A DNA stretch of 7,193 nucleotides, from contig RDXT01000637.1 in assembly GCA_004292985.1 (NCBI GenBank), forward strand, positions 1 through 7,193, read 5' to 3'. The position numbers were made by a program, and so were the translations under genes. Within the stretch, counting starts at the first letter, position 1. Every line of letters starts with the position of its first letter. This document shows positions 4,636 to 7,193 of the stretch, one piece after another. A model generated the notes under the pieces. The model made no database searches. It was not told where the DNA came from and saw only the letters and a list, made by a program, of their open reading frames with translations. The DNA comes from Bacteroidota bacterium. GTDB lineage: Bacteria > Bacteroidota > Bacteroidia > J057.

Positions 4636-7193
4636 ATGCAATCTAACACCCTGTTGCGTCCCTTTTATATCCTTGCCCTCAGTTGTCTGGCTTTCGGGCC
4701 GGGCCTGCAGCCCCTCTATGCCACCCACAACCTGGCCGGGCAGATCACGGCTGTGCAAAATGACCCCTCAAACCCCAACAGTTATGAGATAACTGTTACA
4801 ACCTATACCGACCCTGCCCCGGCCGGCGTGGACCGATGTTCGGCTGATATAGAAATATGGACCCTCGGTGTGAACCCCATCCGCCTGGCGCTGATCGAAG
4901 ATGTGCCCCGCGCCAACGGTGGCCCCCTCGCCAATCCGCCCAGCGATTGCAGCATCAACAACCCCAGAGCCGGGGTCGAGGTCAAAGGCACGGTGAAAAA
5001 AAATCTCTACATCACCACCTTCATTTTTCCCGGAGCGGGCGAATATGACATCTTTTACTACGACATCGCCCGGCATGGCTCTGTGGTCAATATCAACAAT
5101 CCGGAAGAGCAGGCTTTTTTTGTAGGCACACGCCTCTTTATTACGCCGCCCATCATCGGAAGCAATAATACCCCCCGCCTGCTCAACGAACCCCTCGACG
5201 ATGCCTGCGCGGGCAAACTCTGGACCCACAATCCGGGCGGATTTGATCCCGATGGCGACTCTCTTTCGTATAGCCTCGTGCCATCGTACCATTATGACCC
5301 GGCCCAGAGCAACTTCCCGATCATCGCAAACGGATACCGCTGGCCCGATGATGCCTCTTTTGGCGTGAGCAGCTTCACCATGGACTCCATTACAGGTCTG
5401 GTTACCTGGAATGTGCCCCTCGAAGTGGGGATTTATAATTTTGGATATAAAGTAGAGGAGTGGCGCAACGGACAATTGCTGGGCTATGTGATCCGCGACA
5501 TGGCCGTCTGGGTGAAAGACTGCCCCAACAACCCCCCAGTGATCGAGACGATCCAGGATACCTGCGTGCGCGCAGGCGATACCCTGAAATTTAACTTTAA
5601 AGCCTGGGACCCCGACCTCAGCGACAGCCTTTACCTGGAACTGAACAATGCCGGTATCGGAATTAACGGACCTTTCTCTACCCCCAATCCACCCGTCATC
5701 AATGGCCGTGTGGTGGACAGCATTCCCGGTAACTCCTTCAATTTCACAGGCTTACCTGTCTCCACCAAAAACAACGGCATCGCTCCGGTAGATACGATCA
5801 AGGGCACCCTTACCTGGATCACGGACTGCGACAACATCCGAAGTCAGCCCTACCAGGTGGACTTTTATGCCAGCGACAACAAAAACTATTCGCTGCCCAA
5901 CTCCGTCACGACCACCCTCACCGCCAACAAAGCGGTTGTGATCCGCGTGATACCGCCTGCGCCTGAGGCACTTACCGCCACCAAAGGCTCGCGGACCATT
6001 ACCCTGAGCTGGCTGCCTACCCCCTGCGGTGACCGCGTGCAGGGCTACAATATTTACCGGATTCTGGATTCCTCTTCCTGGATGCAGGACAGCATCTGCT
6101 GTGATATGAAGCCCATAGATGCCGGATTTACCCTGGTCGCTTACCAGAGCGGCTGGACCAATACGACCTTTGTGGACTCTCTGCGCAACCTCAGCGGTGC
6201 TCTGGGCGAAAAAATCTGCTATGTCATTACGGCGATGTATGACGTGCCCCAGCTCCGGGGATTCCCGATTCTGGAGAGCTGCGCCACGAATGTCGCCTGT
6301 GTGGAGATCAACAATGAGCCGATTTACCTGACCAATGACAGCGTTTCGGTTACTTCGGCAGCTACGGGCCAGATTTTCCTGAGCTGGTCGCAGCCCGCGA
6401 TTGACTCCTTTTTCCCGAAACCCTATATCTATCGCATTTTCCGGGCAAATAACAATACGTACCCAGCCATCCGGATTGCAGACAGAAATTATAGCGACAC
6501 CACCTATTTCGATCTCAACCTCGATACCGAAATCCGGGGCTATAATTATAGAGTAGAGGTGTACGACGCCCTCGGTCTGCTGGTCAACACCTCTGAAGAT
6601 ACCCACATTGGCTCCAGCATCTATCTGGTGGCCCAGGGGGGCGGGAACAATTTTATTGACCTCGAATGGAAGGAGTATGTGCCCTGGGCCAACAGCAGCT
6701 ATGAAGTATATCGCTCGGAAGCGGGCGGGGCCTTTGTGCTGATTGCCACAGTCACAGGGACAGGCGGCAATGTGCATACCTACCGCGATCCGGGCCTTAA
6801 CCCTTCGGTGGAGTACTGCTATTTTATCCGCTCTGTGGGCAGCCACAACCAGCCCGACATCAAAGACCCGCTGATCAATGACTCGCAGGTGTCCTGTGAC
6901 TTTGCGCGCGACGACGAGCCGCCATGTCCGCCTGAGGTAAGTGCCGAAGGTTCCTGCACCGATGCGCAGCACCGCGTAACCCTGCGTAAGTCCCTGCTGG
7001 GCTGCGATGCAGATGCCGACTCGCTGGTGATTATGTTTACCGAGCAGGCGGGCGGGCCCTTTATTGTGGTGGCCCGGCTGAGCTACAGCGACTTTGGTCA
7101 GGACACTACCTTATTAATAGATGTGGCGGAGGCGGGCGTAGCCGCTGCCGGATGTTATACCGTGACGGTGTCCGATACGCTGGGCAATGTGAG
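4636..7193 (+). CDS. Large secreted multidomain FN3/Ig-like protein, probable T9SS substrate, 3' truncated by the window
   Basis: The frame runs open from the ATG at 4636 to the window end: 852 complete codons with no stop, so the 3' end is missing. Residues 1-29 are a signal peptide, probably cut after L-Y-A29. The mature N-terminus (HNLAGQITAVQ..., about 31-180) resembles the first region of large Bacteroidota gliding-motility-associated proteins. Ig-like parts follow, with FDPDGDSLSY (203-212), a GLVTWNVP strand near 255, and a second DPD motif at 325-327. From about residue 440, three or more FN3-like domains follow (about 440-555, 561-656, 660-754), each with a 'Y-x-I/V-Y-R' strand (GYNIYRI, PYIYRIFR, SYEVYRSE), then a domain starting PPCPPEV (about 763). 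Many cysteines are spread through it. By analogy with the family a CHU_C sorting domain should end it. The role could be adhesion or surface structure, which is inference; no catalytic motif is seen. Confidence 0.87.
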   Translation, partial: MQSNTLLRPFYILALSCLAFGPGLQPLYATHNLAGQITAVQNDPSNPNSYEITVTTYTDPAPAGVDRCSADIEIWTLGVNPIRLALIEDVPRANGGPLANPPSDCSINNPRAGVEVKGTVKKNLYITTFIFPGAGEYDIFYYDIARHGSVVNINNPEEQAFFVGTRLFITPPIIGSNNTPRLLNEPLDDACAGKLWTHNPGGFDPDGDSLSYSLVPSYHYDPAQSNFPIIANGYRWPDDASFGVSSFTMDSITGLVTWNVPLEVGIYNFGYKVEEWRNGQLLGYVIRDMAVWVKDCPNNPPVIETIQDTCVRAGDTLKFNFKAWDPDLSDSLYLELNNAGIGINGPFSTPNPPVINGRVVDSIPGNSFNFTGLPVSTKNNGIAPVDTIKGTLTWITDCDNIRSQPYQVDFYASDNKNYSLPNSVTTTLTANKAVVIRVIPPAPEALTATKGSRTITLSWLPTPCGDRVQGYNIYRILDSSSWMQDSICCDMKPIDAGFTLVAYQSGWTNTTFVDSLRNLSGALGEKICYVITAMYDVPQLRGFPILESCATNVACVEINNEPIYLTNDSVSVTSAATGQIFLSWSQPAIDSFFPKPYIYRIFRANNNTYPAIRIADRNYSDTTYFDLNLDTEIRGYNYRVEVYDALGLLVNTSEDTHIGSSIYLVAQGGGNNFIDLEWKEYVPWANSSYEVYRSEAGGAFVLIATVTGTGGNVHTYRDPGLNPSVEYCYFIRSVGSHNQPDIKDPLINDSQVSCDFARDDEPPCPPEVSAEGSCTDAQHRVTLRKSLLGCDADADSLVIMFTEQAGGPFIVVARLSYSDFGQDTTLLIDVAEAGVAAAGCYTVTVSDTLGNV
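4777..4797. repeat. Perfect 9-bp inverted repeat near the 5' end of the large gene
   Basis: AACAGTTAT (4777-4785) and ATAACTGTT (4789-4797) pair perfectly around GAG, within codons 48-54 of the large secreted-protein gene. It is AT-rich compared with the surrounding coding sequence. It could form an mRNA hairpin or be a chance palindrome; no T-tract follows on either strand, so it is not a terminator. Confidence 0.5.

Noticed and set aside
4678..4686. Lipobox-like cysteine (C17) in the large protein's signal peptide
   Set aside because: The residues before it (A-L-S-C) do not fit the lipobox well, and a better signal peptidase I site lies after A29.
4768..5475. 235-codon minus-strand open frame opposite the start of the large gene
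   Set aside because: Antisense shadow of the secreted protein's N-terminal half; no motif, no context.
5752..6972. 406-codon open frame on the minus strand opposite the large secreted-protein gene
   Set aside because: It is antisense to a frame with clear domains and signal peptide. Its translation shows no recognisable motif, and such long antisense frames are expected in GC-rich coding DNA with biased third positions.
7064..7083. Near-identical bases TTGTGGTGGCCCG at 17-29 and about 7065-7077, in frame in both secreted-protein genes
   Set aside because: Only about 13 identical bases; both encode a hydrophobic strand (VVARL), and flanks do not match. Likely chance or codon bias, not a duplicated segment.

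Overview
The window looks like an ordinary chromosomal stretch of a Bacteroidota bacterium, probably Saprospiria-like. That placement is inferred from gene families, not from a search. The clues are a gliding-motility-type (CHU_C) C-terminal domain at the left edge, a very large Cys-rich FN3-repeat secreted protein at the right edge, a DVVYLKNG-type outer-membrane protein, the ribosomal order rplM-rpsI-rpsB, and starts without a clear Shine-Dalgarno sequence. GC content appears moderately high for the phylum.

Layout, left to right. Bases 2-232 (+) encode the last 76 residues of a secreted or surface protein of the type IX secretion substrate class. Bases 233-624 carry no convincing gene. They hold a cluster of short palindromes, two tandem copies of a repeat built on a 9-bp ATCC(C/T)GTAA period, and a strong hairpin whose T-tract faces the minus strand. 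Bases 625-1722 (+) encode a 365-aa lipoprotein with TolB/PD40-type beta-propeller repeats. It is followed 9 bases later by a 61-aa protein with four cysteines (1732-1917, +), easily missed in annotation. Converging on it is a 255-aa signal-peptide-bearing, probable outer-membrane beta-barrel protein (1922-2689, -). That gene's likely terminator lies inside the 3' end of the 61-aa gene.

Bases 2803-4473 (-) form the compact ribosomal operon rplM-rpsI-rpsB, with 15- and 18-nt gaps, ending in a perfect 13-bp terminator hairpin. tsf, often next to rpsB, is not there. A 162-bp divergent region separates rplM from a large gene starting at 4636 (+). That gene is open to the end of the window (852 complete codons, 3' end missing). 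It encodes a secreted protein with a signal peptide, a Bacteroidota-type N-terminal region, DPD/DPDGD Ig-like domains and at least three FN3-like domains. It probably ends, beyond the window, in the same C-terminal domain class seen at 2-232.

Functionally the window mixes core translation genes with cell-envelope and secreted proteins. I see no defence system, CRISPR array, transposase, tRNA or rRNA. The most notable items are the small four-Cys protein, the terminator embedded in its coding sequence, the intergenic repeat cluster and the missing tsf. None of these amounts to a new system on sequence evidence alone.
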